A stretch of 54,489 nucleotides of DNA from Clostridiales bacterium (lineage in GTDB: Bacteria; Bacillota; Clostridia; Lachnospirales; Lachnospiraceae): positions 1-54,489 of the forward strand of contig JAJQEU010000102.1 of the NCBI GenBank assembly GCA_021201535.1, written 5' to 3'. The notes beneath the pieces were generated by a model, which was given only the letters and a program-made list of their open reading frames with translations, did not search any database and had not been told where the DNA came from. Shown in pieces: positions 1 through 8,826 of this stretch; within the stretch, counting starts at the first letter, position 1; the number at the start of each line of letters is the position of its first letter. A program made the position numbers and the translations under genes.

Positions 1-29
1 GGGAAACGTTGATTTGGCAAAAAACAGGA

Positions 30-58
30 TTGACAAACCCCGGGATTGTATTTATTAT
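30..58 (+). promoter_or_regulatory. sigma-A-type promoter of ispE
   Basis: TTGACA at 30-35 and TATTAT at 53-58 are separated by 17 bp. A second possible -10 (TATAAT, 56-61) overlaps it. The AT-rich region continues to the ribosome-binding site before the start at 104. No experimental support is available here; the call rests on consensus and spacing. Confidence 0.55.
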
Positions 59-103
59 AATACAATAGGTGTATACATAATACATATGGAATGAGGAAAA
101 GAC

Positions 104-976
104 ATGGATGAGATCAGCTTAAAGGCTTTGGCGAAAATCAATCTGGGACTGGATGTACTGGGTCAGCGCGAAGATGGCTATCACGAGGTGCGTATGGTCA
201 TGCAGTCGATTCATCTGTATGACCGGGTGGAGATTAAAAAAACGAAATCCCCGCAGATTCATGTGCAGACGAATCTGTATTATCTGCCGGTGGATGAGAA
301 TAATCTCGTCTACAAAGCGGCGGCTCTGATGAAAGAGGAGTTTAAGATCAGAGAGGGCGTGCGGATCACGCTTCAGAAGTTTATCCCGGTAGCGGCGGGC
401 ATGGCCGGCGGAAGCTCGGATGCTGCGGCCGTACTGGTCGGGATGAACCGGATGTTTCATCTCGGACTTAAGCAGAACAGATTGATGGAGCTGGGATTGA
501 GGCTCGGAGCGGACGTGCCTTTCTGCGTGATGCGCGGGACGGCTCTGGCGGAGGGGATCGGAGAGAAGCTGACGGCATTGCCTCCCATGCCGAAGTGCCC
601 GGTTTTGATTGCGAAGCCGGCTGTTTCCATATCTACCAGACAGGTATATGAACAGCTGAAGCTGACAGACAGCACGCAGCATCCGAATATCGACGGGATT
701 ATCGAGAACATGAAAAGCAAAAACCTCCGCGGTGTGGCTGAGAACATGGGGAATATTTTAGAGACCGTTTCGATCCGTCAGTATCCGGTTATCCGGGAGA
801 TCAAGGCTCTGATGAAGGAAAACGGCGCGATGAATGCCATTATGAGCGGCAGCGGACCGACGGTGTTTGGACTTTATCATAGTGAGAAGGATATCCGGGG
901 CGCATATGATGCTCTGAAACAGTCCGGTCTTGCCAAAAATGTATATACCTCAGAGATCCATAACAATCGCAGATAA
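104..976 (+). CDS. ispE: 4-diphosphocytidyl-2-C-methyl-D-erythritol kinase
   Basis: GHMP-family kinase that phosphorylates CDP-methylerythritol with ATP in the non-mevalonate (MEP) isoprenoid pathway; cytosolic. The 290 residues match the usual length. The N-terminus has the family's KINLGLDVLG start. The ATP-binding glycine loop PVAAGMAGGSSDAA lies near residue 95-110, and a C-terminal GHMP motif (MSGSGPTVFGLY) near residue 247-260. The ATG at 104 has a short AG-rich site (ATGAGG) upstream. A GntR-type regulator follows 111 bp downstream on the same strand. IspE is normally chromosomal and essential in MEP-pathway Clostridia, so this marks core genome. Confidence 0.95.
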   Translation: MDEISLKALAKINLGLDVLGQREDGYHEVRMVMQSIHLYDRVEIKKTKSPQIHVQTNLYYLPVDENNLVYKAAALMKEEFKIREGVRITLQKFIPVAAGMAGGSSDAAAVLVGMNRMFHLGLKQNRLMELGLRLGADVPFCVMRGTALAEGIGEKLTALPPMPKCPVLIAKPAVSISTRQVYEQLKLTDSTQHPNIDGIIENMKSKNLRGVAENMGNILETVSIRQYPVIREIKALMKENGAMNAIMSGSGPTVFGLYHSEKDIRGAYDALKQSGLAKNVYTSEIHNNRR

Positions 977-1087
977 CAGATTATGTGTGTGATTTCCCGT
1001 AGCCGTGCATGCAGGGAATGACCCGGCGAAGCGGGGCTGCGAGACAGTTACGGGCAGGTATGGGATATCGGAGAAAGGGGATAGAAG

Positions 1088-1762
1088 ATGACAGATAATT
1101 TGGAACTTCAGACAGCTGCCTATCTGCCGCTGCGTGATGTGGTGTTTCAGACGCTTCGCACAGCGATTTTAAAAGGCGATCTGAAGCCGGGAGAACGGTT
1201 GATGGAGCTTCAGCTCGCCTCGAAGCTGGGCGTCAGCCGTACACCGATTCGGGAAGCGATTCGTATGCTGGAGCAGGAGGGGCTCGCGGTGATGATCCCG
1301 CGCAAAGGCGCGGAGGTGGCGCGGATGACCGAGAAGGACATGGAGGATGTGCTTCAGATCCGCTGCTCTCTGGAAGAGCTTGCGGTTCGGCTCGCCTGCC
1401 AGAACATTACGCAGATGGAGGTGCAGGAGCTGCGCGTGGCGATGGAACAGTTCCGGGAAAAGACGACTACCGACGATATCGCAGCCATAGCGCAGGCGGA
1501 TGTGAATTTTCACGACGTTCTTTACAAGTCCGCGGACAACCCGAAGCTGCTGGGACTTTTGAATAACCTGCGGGAGCAGATGTATCGTTACCGGGTGGAA
1601 TATCTGAAGGATTCTTCTATATATAAACAGCTGATCGAAGAGCATCAGCTGCTGTATGAGGCGGTAAGACGACAGAATGCGGAGAAAGCGGCGGCCTTTA
1701 CCAGGATGCATCTGGAAAACCAGACGGAGAGCATGAAGAAAGTGATCCGTGAGCAGGACTGA
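1088..1762 (+). CDS. GntR-family regulator with FCD ligand-binding domain
   Basis: A 224-residue regulator. The N-terminal winged helix-turn-helix (about 15-80) has the GntR signature with LKPGERL, SKLGVSRTPIREAIRMLEQEGL and a wing near IPRKGAEV. An all-helical FCD domain of the FadR subgroup follows (about 85-215) and in relatives binds a small carboxylate or sugar acid, often with a metal. The ligand and target genes cannot be read from the sequence. The start at 1088 has AAAGGGG 10 bp upstream. The gene sits between ispE and the germination cluster and is closed by a strong terminator at 1815, so it is probably not co-transcribed with the Ger genes. Confidence 0.9.
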   Translation: MTDNLELQTAAYLPLRDVVFQTLRTAILKGDLKPGERLMELQLASKLGVSRTPIREAIRMLEQEGLAVMIPRKGAEVARMTEKDMEDVLQIRCSLEELAVRLACQNITQMEVQELRVAMEQFREKTTTDDIAAIAQADVNFHDVLYKSADNPKLLGLLNNLREQMYRYRVEYLKDSSIYKQLIEEHQLLYEAVRRQNAEKAAAFTRMHLENQTESMKKVIREQD

Positions 1763-1814
1763 TGTTTTGTTTTGGCATACATGCATACAACTGTATATTT
1801 TACACATAATAGAT

Positions 1815-1842
1815 GGAGTAAGCGAAAGGCTTACTCCTTTTT
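1815..1842 (+). terminator. Rho-independent terminator after the GntR gene
   Basis: GGAGTAAGC and GGCTTACTCC form a perfect stem with a GAAA-type loop, followed by a T run. It lies 53 bp after the GntR stop and just before the GerA start at 1870, insulating the two transcription units. Confidence 0.85.
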
Positions 1843-1869
1843 ACTTACAGGAAAACAGAGGTTTATATA

Positions 1870-3357
1870 ATGGAAAATCAGGCGATTTCAAAAAGGCTGG
1901 ATGAAAATATCAGATGGTGGGAAGCACAGTTTGCGGACTGCGCGGATATCAAGATGCTGGGTATGAGTCTTGGCAGGGACATGGACGTCCGCGCTTATCT
2001 GAGTTATATCGAGGTGACCGGCGGGAGCAGTATGCTTGAAAAAAGTACACTGGGGAATCTGCTTTCGGCGCTCTGCCGGCTCCCGGGCGAAGAGGTGATC
2101 GAAAAACTGCGGGAAAACGGAATGGGCGTCTCGGACGCCGTACCGTTCGCGACGATGGCCGAGGCGGCTGACGGCATGCTTGCCGGCGAATGTATCCTGT
2201 TCGTCGACGGATTCGACCGGGCCGTGAAAATTCCGGACAAGGGATATCCGGCCATGTCCCTGCAGGAAGTAGAGTCAGAGAAATCCGTCCGCGGAAGCAA
2301 TGAGAAATTTTCCAATTCCGTGAAACAGAATGCAGCGCTGATCCGGAAACGGCTCCGCTCGCCGGAGGTTCGCGTGAGGCAGAAAAAGGTGGGTGTTCGA
2401 TCCAATACACTGCTGTATATCATGTATTACGAAGGATTGATCTATCCGGAATTCCTGGAGGAAATGGAGCGGAGGCTGGAGCGCTTTTCCGTGGACGGCG
2501 TGCAGGATGCGGGCGTCATCCAGCAGCTCTCGGAGAAATACTGGTACTCGCCGTTTCCGCAGTTTCAGGTCACGGAGCGCCCGGATCGGGCAGCCATGGC
2601 GATGCTGGAGGGACGGATTGCGGTGCTGACGGACAACTCTCCGGAAGCCCTGATTTTTCCGACGGATTATAATTCGTTTATCAAGACGCCGGATGATTAT
2701 TACAGTCGTTGGGAGATCGCCACCTTTACAAGGATTCTGCGGTATGTCGCCTCGTTTTTTGCCATGGTGCTGCCGGGATTGTATCTGGCGGTGACAAATT
2801 TTCACACACAGGTGCTGCCGACGAAGCTTCTGCTCTCCTTTGCGGCTGCGCGTCAGGGCGTACCGTTTCCCGGTGTGATAGAGGTACTGTTGATGGAACT
2901 GTCCTTTGAACTGCTGCGGGAGGCGGGGGTGCGGCTGCCCGGAGCCATGGGAAATACGATCGGCATAGTAGGTGGTCTGATCATCGGTCAGGCAGCGGTG
3001 GATGCCAATATTGTCAGCCCGATGGTGGTTATCGTCGTCGCGTTTACGGCGCTGTGTTCCTTCGCCATTCCGAACGAGGACTTTGCAACAGCGTTTCGAC
3101 TGCTGAAATTCGTCTTTATCGGACTCTGCGCAGCCTGGGGGTATTACGGATTTCTGATCGGTCTGCTGTTTGTGCTGATTCATCTTGCGCAGCTGGAGAG
3201 CTTCGGCATGCCGTATTTCACGCCGTTTGTCGGCGCGGATCTGAATGAGAATGCGGATGAGGAGGATACCTTTGTCCGTCCGCCGTCGGAGCTGCTGAAA
3301 CGCCGGCCGGTTTATGCCAACCGGAAGAACCGCGTGCGGCTGCGCATGCGGAAGTGA
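1870..3357 (+). CDS. GerA-family spore germination protein (A subunit)
   Basis: A 495-residue member of the GerA/SpoVAF family, the A subunit of a germinant receptor in the inner membrane of the spore. The N-terminal soluble part (about 1-280) contains the family region around RSPEVRVRQKKVGVRSNTLL and the conserved SPFPQ and TERPD segments. The C-terminal half holds four to five membrane segments, with FHTQVLPTKLLLSFAAARQGVPFP and the conserved GAMGNTIGIVGGLIIGQAAV around 365-380. The gene heads a GerA-GerB-Ger(x)C set followed by spoIIR, which argues for forespore expression. The germinant (amino acid, sugar, other) is not predictable. Confidence 0.92.
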   Translation: MENQAISKRLDENIRWWEAQFADCADIKMLGMSLGRDMDVRAYLSYIEVTGGSSMLEKSTLGNLLSALCRLPGEEVIEKLRENGMGVSDAVPFATMAEAADGMLAGECILFVDGFDRAVKIPDKGYPAMSLQEVESEKSVRGSNEKFSNSVKQNAALIRKRLRSPEVRVRQKKVGVRSNTLLYIMYYEGLIYPEFLEEMERRLERFSVDGVQDAGVIQQLSEKYWYSPFPQFQVTERPDRAAMAMLEGRIAVLTDNSPEALIFPTDYNSFIKTPDDYYSRWEIATFTRILRYVASFFAMVLPGLYLAVTNFHTQVLPTKLLLSFAAARQGVPFPGVIEVLLMELSFELLREAGVRLPGAMGNTIGIVGGLIIGQAAVDANIVSPMVVIVVAFTALCSFAIPNEDFATAFRLLKFVFIGLCAAWGYYGFLIGLLFVLIHLAQLESFGMPYFTPFVGADLNENADEEDTFVRPPSELLKRRPVYANRKNRVRLRMRK

Positions 3358-3516
3358 GGGGCGCCGGTATTCGCAATCCGCGCTGTCGCGCTACTTGCTC
3401 ATACCGACTTGGTCATCCAATATCCAGTCATCTGGGTGTGCAAGCACCCCCATCTGCCTGTCTATTGATGACACTTTCATATTAAATGTTTGTGCTGCCG
3501 GCTGAAAGGCGGCGGA

Positions 3517-4734
3517 ATGGAGATGATGATGGAAAAGACGGACGATGTATTTGACGCATCACACACGATTTTCTCGCAGAATCATAAAATATCACCGCGG
3601 CAGATTCGCCGTGCGCTGACGCTGGAGCTGTTTGGGGTCAGCAGTCTGCTGCTGCCGGCTTATCTGGCCGGCGGGAGCGGGATCCTCGGGGTGGCTGCGC
3701 TTGGCATCGGCGCGGCGGGAGCAGGCGCTCTGATATGTGTATGGGATCGTCTGTCTGAACACTGTGATTTTGAGGATGCCAAAAATCAGATTGCGCGGAG
3801 AGTGATACTGGCTGTAAGCGGAATCGGACTGCTGGGGCTGGCTGTTTACGTGCTTTACGTGCTGACAACCCTGCTTCGTGATCAGCTGCTGACGGCGCAG
3901 TATGAGCCGGCCATCCTGATCACACTGACGGCGGCAGGCATTTTCGGTCTCCGTAAAGGTCTGGAGTCAAGAATTCGCGTCTATGAGGTTCTGTTCTGGT
4001 TTTTGATCGTCCCGCTTGTGATCATGCTGATACTGGCCTGCTTCAGCGTTCATCCGCGGTACTGGTCGGTGACATCTTTTTCTGCTCAGGGATTCTGGAA
4101 AAGCTGTGGAATCAGTTTCCTTTTTTTCTCAGTCGCATCCCTGATCCTGTTTTTCAAACCGCATTGCAGTGAGCCGAGTGCGGCTGCTAAAAGCGCAAAA
4201 TACAGTATTTTTCTGGCACTGATGCTGAATGTGGCGGTGTATCTGATTCTGATCGGAATATTTCAGGACACGCTGTTATCGCAGCTGCAGTTTCCCGCGG
4301 TTTTTCTGATGTCGGTTGTAAAACTGCCCGGAGGTTTTTTTGAACGCCAGGATGCTTTCATGGTCGGTATCTGGTTTTTCTGTCTGTTTGCGCTGTTTCA
4401 CTCGCTGCTGTTTTACGGGAGTAAGAGTCTGCAAAATGCGCTGCAGCGGAACGAACCGAGTCAGAGCGGAGGGAGCCGGATGTCGTCGCTGAATGAGCAG
4501 AAAAACATACAGGGAGAAAAGGAAGCATCCGGTCAGGCTGCTTCGTCGATTTCCGGCGGAATCTGCGGCGCGGCTGTCTTTCTGGGAACACTTTGGCTGC
4601 TGCGGCATGAGGGACTGGCCGGTCAGTGTCTGAATCTGCTGATCTGTCTGATCGGACCGATGCTGCTGATTCTGCCGTTGGTGTATTTCGGAGTTTCCCG
4701 GATGTCACGGAAATGCAGCGGAAGAAAGAAATAA
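3517..4734 (+). CDS. GerB-like endospore germination permease (B subunit)
   Basis: A roughly 405-residue multi-span membrane protein of the spore germination permease family within the amino acid/polyamine/organocation superfamily. It begins with a short hydrophilic head containing KISPRQIRRALTLELFGVSSLLLPAYL, typical of GerB proteins, followed by about ten hydrophobic segments. In known receptors the B subunit binds the germinant. AUG codons at 3517, 3523, 3526 and 3529 are in frame; GGCGG repeats just upstream allow any of them, and 3517 is chosen as the longest well-spaced start. The loop near residues 305-340 is unusually hydrophilic (SQSGGSRMSSLNEQK). Likely expressed with the flanking GerA and Ger(x)C genes. 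Confidence 0.85.
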   Translation: MEMMMEKTDDVFDASHTIFSQNHKISPRQIRRALTLELFGVSSLLLPAYLAGGSGILGVAALGIGAAGAGALICVWDRLSEHCDFEDAKNQIARRVILAVSGIGLLGLAVYVLYVLTTLLRDQLLTAQYEPAILITLTAAGIFGLRKGLESRIRVYEVLFWFLIVPLVIMLILACFSVHPRYWSVTSFSAQGFWKSCGISFLFFSVASLILFFKPHCSEPSAAAKSAKYSIFLALMLNVAVYLILIGIFQDTLLSQLQFPAVFLMSVVKLPGGFFERQDAFMVGIWFFCLFALFHSLLFYGSKSLQNALQRNEPSQSGGSRMSSLNEQKNIQGEKEASGQAASSISGGICGAAVFLGTLWLLRHEGLAGQCLNLLICLIGPMLLILPLVYFGVSRMSRKCSGRKK

Positions 4735-4753
4735 CGTAACTATTCAGGACAGT

Positions 4754-4774
4754 ACTTCGCACTTGCTGCGAAGT
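4754..4774 (+). other. intercistronic hairpin
   Basis: ACTTCGCA and TGCGAAGT form a perfect 8-bp stem with a 5-nt loop, between the GerB and Ger(x)C genes. No T run follows, so it is more likely an RNA-processing or stability hairpin than a terminator. Confidence 0.45.
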
Positions 4775-4822
4775 GTGTCTGATCGCATAGATTACGAAAT
4801 AACAGATGGAACGGAGACAGCT

Positions 4823-5497
4823 ATGAAGAAGTGTATTTGTATCCTTTGCGCCGCTCTGGCGTTATGTCTGAGCGGCTGTGAGAACCATGAGGTCGAGAGC
4901 AATGCGTTTCCGCTGGCCCTCGGTGTCGCGGCGGAGCAGGACGGCGGCTTTCATATGTATATGGCTTATCCGGATCTGGAGGATCCGGATGCGGCGGACG
5001 ACGCGCTTTCCGGGGATGCATACTGGGATGAGAGTCTGGATGATCTGTCTGAGGGAACCGATCTGATGTCAAAGGCAAGCAGCCGGAATGTGGATATGAA
5101 CCATCTGAAGGTGCTGATTCTGGACGGACGTATGCTGGATGACGGCGTCAATGCGGAATGTCTGATCCGTTTTTTCTGTGAGAAGAAAGACATGGCCTGG
5201 AATGCGTATGTACTTTTGACGGACGGTGAAATGGAAAATCTGTTTTCGGAAGAGACACAGCTGAATTCCTGCCTCGGGATTTATCTGGAGGATCTGCTGG
5301 AGGGCTGGGAGAATCTGAAATCAGGTTCGCTGATCACGGTGGGCGATCTGGTGAGCCAGTATTATAACCGGAATGAAACACTGCTGATTCCTGTGGTCTC
5401 CATAGAGGAAAACCGGCCGGTGGTGGAAAACTTCGCGGTGGTGAGCGACCTGTGCGTGACGGGAGAACAGAGTATGGAAGAGGTGTTGGCACGCTGA
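4823..5497 (+). CDS. short Ger(x)C-family germination lipoprotein, apparently C-terminally truncated
   Basis: The N-terminus from the ATG at 4823 is a lipoprotein signal with lipobox LSGC near residue 15-18, followed by the Ger(x)C pattern with a start resembling E(V/I)ESNAFPLALGVA. Ger(x)C is the lipid-anchored C subunit of germinant receptors. Known members are about 370-400 residues with an N-terminal and a C-terminal domain; this one has 224 residues and stops after the equivalent of the N-terminal domain. The 3' end (EEVLAR and stop) lies within a short repeat-like sequence at 5482-5507 that resembles hairpin repeats at 17141 and 24871, so truncation by a repeat is possible. A naturally one-domain variant cannot be excluded. 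Confidence 0.75.
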   Translation: MKKCICILCAALALCLSGCENHEVESNAFPLALGVAAEQDGGFHMYMAYPDLEDPDAADDALSGDAYWDESLDDLSEGTDLMSKASSRNVDMNHLKVLILDGRMLDDGVNAECLIRFFCEKKDMAWNAYVLLTDGEMENLFSEETQLNSCLGIYLEDLLEGWENLKSGSLITVGDLVSQYYNRNETLLIPVVSIEENRPVVENFAVVSDLCVTGEQSMEEVLAR

Positions 5498-5601
5498 GAC
5501 AGCAGGGCCGATCCGGTAAAAAACTTACAGTTTTTGAATAGAAATGAAAAAAATGTCAAGATTCTCTACAGGACAATTATCCGGAGAGCGAGGGAAATGA
5601 T

Positions 5602-6210
5602 ATGAAAAAATATGTCATCGGAACCATCGCAGCGGCTTTTTGCTGTGCGGTACTTTTGAATACCATACAGGCACAGGAGCTGCAGCAGGGCATTTCAGAC
5701 AAGATCCTGCGTTTTCATGTGCTGGCGAACAGTGACAGCAGTGAAGACCAGGCGCTTAAGCTGAAGGTGCGCGATGAGGTGGGAAGCTATCTGTCCGTGA
5801 TGCTTTCCGACGCCGCATCCATGGAGGAGAGTGAGGAAATCGCACTGGAAAACCTGGATGAAATCGAGCAGATTGCATCGGAAGTGATACGGGAGGAGGG
5901 ATATGATTATGATGTGGCAGTCTCCCTGGAAAACTGTCGGTTTCCCGAAAAGACTTACGGTATCTATACATTTCCGTCGGGGAATTATGAGGCGCTCCGT
6001 GTGGTCATCGGGGACGGGGATGGGCAGAACTGGTGGTGCGTCCTGTACCCGAACCTGTGCTTTTCCGGGAGCATGTATGCGGTGGATGAGGCATCCGGGG
6101 AAAAACTGAGCGTAGAGCTGACAGATGAGGAGTACGCGGCGATTCTGGAAAACGGGGATTATGAGGTGAGCTTTAAAATACTGAAATTTATGAATCGGAT
6201 TCTGGAATAA
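5602..6210 (+). CDS. spoIIR: stage II sporulation protein R
   Basis: A 202-residue secreted signalling protein. In Bacillus and Clostridia the forespore makes SpoIIR under sigma-F. It acts in the intermembrane space to trigger SpoIIGA-dependent cleavage of pro-sigma-E in the mother cell. The sequence shows an N-terminal membrane/signal segment (about 5-20), then the family hallmark DKILRFHVLANSDS and KLKVRDEVG near residues 33-60, and a C-terminal part with NWWCVLYPNLCF. The downstream position relative to germination genes fits a sporulation island. I did not find a convincing sigma-F promoter by eye. Confidence 0.93.
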   Translation: MKKYVIGTIAAAFCCAVLLNTIQAQELQQGISDKILRFHVLANSDSSEDQALKLKVRDEVGSYLSVMLSDAASMEESEEIALENLDEIEQIASEVIREEGYDYDVAVSLENCRFPEKTYGIYTFPSGNYEALRVVIGDGDGQNWWCVLYPNLCFSGSMYAVDEASGEKLSVELTDEEYAAILENGDYEVSFKILKFMNRILE

Positions 6211-6352
6211 TGGATGATACATTATAAAAACACAGAGTGAGAAGTTATAAAAAAGAAAAAAGTATCCCCCCATGGGGCTTAAAAAAAAGAAATTCAGCCT
6301 TTAAAATAGATGACAGAGAGAATTGATTTTATCTGGATTGGGAGGGAAATGA

Positions 6353-7120
6353 ATGAGTCAGGCAGCAGCTTTTTTATCACAGAACATATTACCTGTCGTT
6401 AGTACAAAAGAGAGGATTGTGGATTACTGGAACAGGAGAAGCCGGGATTTCGCCCGGCTACGTATGAGAGAACTTGCCAGTCCGATCGCGGGGCGTTGGA
6501 TGGAGGAGATTTGCGGATACCTGCCCCGGAAGAAGACACTCACGATTCTGGATGTTGGAACGGGAAGCGGTTTTTTCTCATTTCTGCTCAGTGATTTTGG
6601 ATATGAGGTGATCGGTATTGATCTGACACCGTCCATGATTGAGGAGGCGCAGAAGGCAGGAAGGCTGCTGGGAAGCAAGGCGCTGTTTATGGTGATGGAT
6701 GCGGAAAAACTGTCGTTTGAGGATGAGACGTTTGACCTGGTGATCAGCCGCAATCTGACCTGGACTCTGCCAAATCCAAAAACCGCTTATGGCGAGTGGT
6801 TTCGGGTGCTGAAGCAAGGCGGCCTTCTGCTGAATTTTGACGGAAACTACGGGAAAGAAGATTTTACGGCAGACGAGGATGAACTACCGGAAGATCATGC
6901 GCACAGACGGCTGGAAAAAGAACTCTGCGCGGAGTGCAACCGGATTAAAGAGCAGCTGGAGATCAGTTATCACCAACGTCCGGCCTGGGATGTAAAGATC
7001 CTGCAGCAGGCCGGCTTTGAAAAACTGGATTTGGATTTTGGCGTGAGCAGGCGTATCTATACGGAAGTGGATGAGTTTTATAATCCTGTCCCGCTGTTTC
7101 GAATCGCCGCAGTGAAGTAA
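6353..7120 (+). CDS. class I SAM-dependent methyltransferase linked to an ABC importer
   Basis: A 255-residue Rossmann-fold methyltransferase. Motif I is LDVGTGSGFFSFLL (about 63-76), with an acidic residue after beta-2 in IGIDLTPSMIEEA and the post-II/IV region FDLVISRNLTWTLPNP (about 125-140). The substrate is unknown. GGGAGG precedes the ATG at 6353. The stop is 26 bp before the binding-protein gene at 7147, so it is probably the first gene of the Dpp/Nik-type operon. That linkage suggests, but does not show, a role in making or modifying the imported compound, for example a small chelator. Confidence 0.85.
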   Translation: MSQAAAFLSQNILPVVSTKERIVDYWNRRSRDFARLRMRELASPIAGRWMEEICGYLPRKKTLTILDVGTGSGFFSFLLSDFGYEVIGIDLTPSMIEEAQKAGRLLGSKALFMVMDAEKLSFEDETFDLVISRNLTWTLPNPKTAYGEWFRVLKQGGLLLNFDGNYGKEDFTADEDELPEDHAHRRLEKELCAECNRIKEQLEISYHQRPAWDVKILQQAGFEKLDLDFGVSRRIYTEVDEFYNPVPLFRIAAVK

Positions 7121-7146
7121 AGAACTTTTGCAAAGGGAGAAACAAA

Positions 7147-8745
7147 ATGAAAAAAACAAAAAAACTGTTCAGTCTGCTGCTCTGTGTCCTGATGCTGGGG
7201 ATGATTCTTGCAGGATGTGGCGAAAACGCAGAGACTACGGAGAGTAAATCCGCGACAGAAGCTTCGCCGACGTCTGCGGGAGAAAAGAGTATGGTGATCG
7301 GGACAGGCCAGAGCTGCACGACTCTTGATCCTGTACTGAATTATGACGGCTGGTATATCGTCCGTTTTGGTATCGGCCAGACGCTGACGAAATTTGATGA
7401 TGATTTTTCTGTATCCGGATGGCTGGTGGAGGATGACTATACAGCCTCTGATGACAATACAGTCTGGACTTTCACTGTTCGCGATGATGTGTTTTTTTCC
7501 AACGGTACGAAACTGACAGCGGAGCTTGTGAAAGCGTCGATTGAAAACGTATTTGAGAACGGCACCAGAGGGCCGGAGTATTTTACATATGAATCCATCG
7601 AAGCCGATGGCCAGACGCTGACGATTACCACTGCCGAGGCGGAGCCGATTCTGCCGAACAAGCTGGCGGATCCTCTGTTTGTCATCATCGATACATCCGT
7701 TGACATGACGAATATTGCGGATGAGGGACCGGTGGGTACAGGTCCGTTTGTAGTGGGATCCTTTGATGTGACCACTAAGGAGGTTACCGTACTGCGCAAT
7801 GATAACTACTGGGCCGGTGAAGTGGCGATGGATCAGATCACTTTTATATACACGGAGGATCAGTCCACACTGACAATGAGTCTCCAGTCGGGAGATGTGG
7901 ACGCGGTATATAATCTCAGCATGACGGCAGTCGGTGATTTTGAAAACGATTCTGACTACAATGTAATCCGCACGGCAAGCGGACGTACGACACACGGCTT
8001 TATGAATCAGAATGGCATACTGGGCGATGAGGTACTTCGCCAGGCGCTGTTGCGCTATATTGACCGTGAGACTTACTGTGAGTCTCTTCTGAATGGCCAG
8101 TATGTGCCGGGAAAGACGCTCGTGACATCGGCTTCCAATTACGGATATGACGAGCTGACAGATATCAACGCTTATGATCCTGACAGCGCTGTCCGGCTTC
8201 TTGATGACGCAGGCTATATCGACATTGACGGGGATGGTTATCGTGAGACGCCGGATGGAGAGGAGATTGATCTGACATTTATCTACTACACCGGACGTCC
8301 TGAACAGCAGATTGTCGTGGAGGCGATGCAGGCGGAGTGCATGAGCCTTGGAATTAAGATTACACCACAGGTGTATGATTCCCAGACAGTCATGGATCTT
8401 TTGCAGAGCGGAGATTATGATCTGTGCTGTGTGAGTATCAACATTATGAATATCGGCGATCCGGAGAGCCATCTGAGAACCTATTTTACCAGTGACGGCA
8501 CGTACAATTCCTTCGGATTCAGCAACGCGGAATTTGACGCAATTGTCGAGGAACTGAGCGCCACTTCAAATGCGGATGCCCGTGTAGAACTGGTGAAAGA
8601 GGCAGAGCAGATCCTGATGGATGAGAGTGTATGCATATACTTCTGCTATCCGATTATGAACTTTGTAACGACTAACAATGTCAGTGGAATCACAAGCACT
8701 CCCGCTGACTATTATTGGGTGAGTGAAAATACGGATATTCAGTAA
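7147..8745 (+). CDS. ABC importer substrate-binding lipoprotein (SBP family 5)
   Basis: A 532-residue extracellular binding protein of the peptide/nickel (DppA/OppA/NikA) class. A signal peptide with lipobox LAGC places the lipid-anchored cysteine near residue 24. Mature-domain landmarks include TLDPVLNYDGWY at the start, WTFTVRDDVFFSNG (about 110-125) and a conserved GTGPFVV near 198. It captures the ligand and delivers it to the permeases encoded immediately downstream. The ligand class (oligopeptide, nickel-chelate, other) cannot be resolved by eye. A good AGGG-type ribosome site precedes the ATG. Confidence 0.9.
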   Translation: MKKTKKLFSLLLCVLMLGMILAGCGENAETTESKSATEASPTSAGEKSMVIGTGQSCTTLDPVLNYDGWYIVRFGIGQTLTKFDDDFSVSGWLVEDDYTASDDNTVWTFTVRDDVFFSNGTKLTAELVKASIENVFENGTRGPEYFTYESIEADGQTLTITTAEAEPILPNKLADPLFVIIDTSVDMTNIADEGPVGTGPFVVGSFDVTTKEVTVLRNDNYWAGEVAMDQITFIYTEDQSTLTMSLQSGDVDAVYNLSMTAVGDFENDSDYNVIRTASGRTTHGFMNQNGILGDEVLRQALLRYIDRETYCESLLNGQYVPGKTLVTSASNYGYDELTDINAYDPDSAVRLLDDAGYIDIDGDGYRETPDGEEIDLTFIYYTGRPEQQIVVEAMQAECMSLGIKITPQVYDSQTVMDLLQSGDYDLCCVSINIMNIGDPESHLRTYFTSDGTYNSFGFSNAEFDAIVEELSATSNADARVELVKEAEQILMDESVCIYFCYPIMNFVTTNNVSGITSTPADYYWVSENTDIQ

Positions 8746-8826
8746 AACATTTTCCCGGGAGGCAGGAGTTCCTTCCGGGAAAAATGAAATTTGTACAGAC
8801 TTGAAATCAAAGAGGAGGAAAATAAG

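Noticed and set aside
3358-3516. A gene or RNA in the 159-bp gap between GerA and GerB genes
   Set aside because: No ribosome site, promoter or stable hairpin found.
7078-8472. A long open frame on the minus strand opposite the binding-protein gene
   Set aside because: It lies fully within a strong plus-strand gene with a signal peptide, has no ribosome site and encodes His/Arg/Ile-rich sequence typical of antisense frames.
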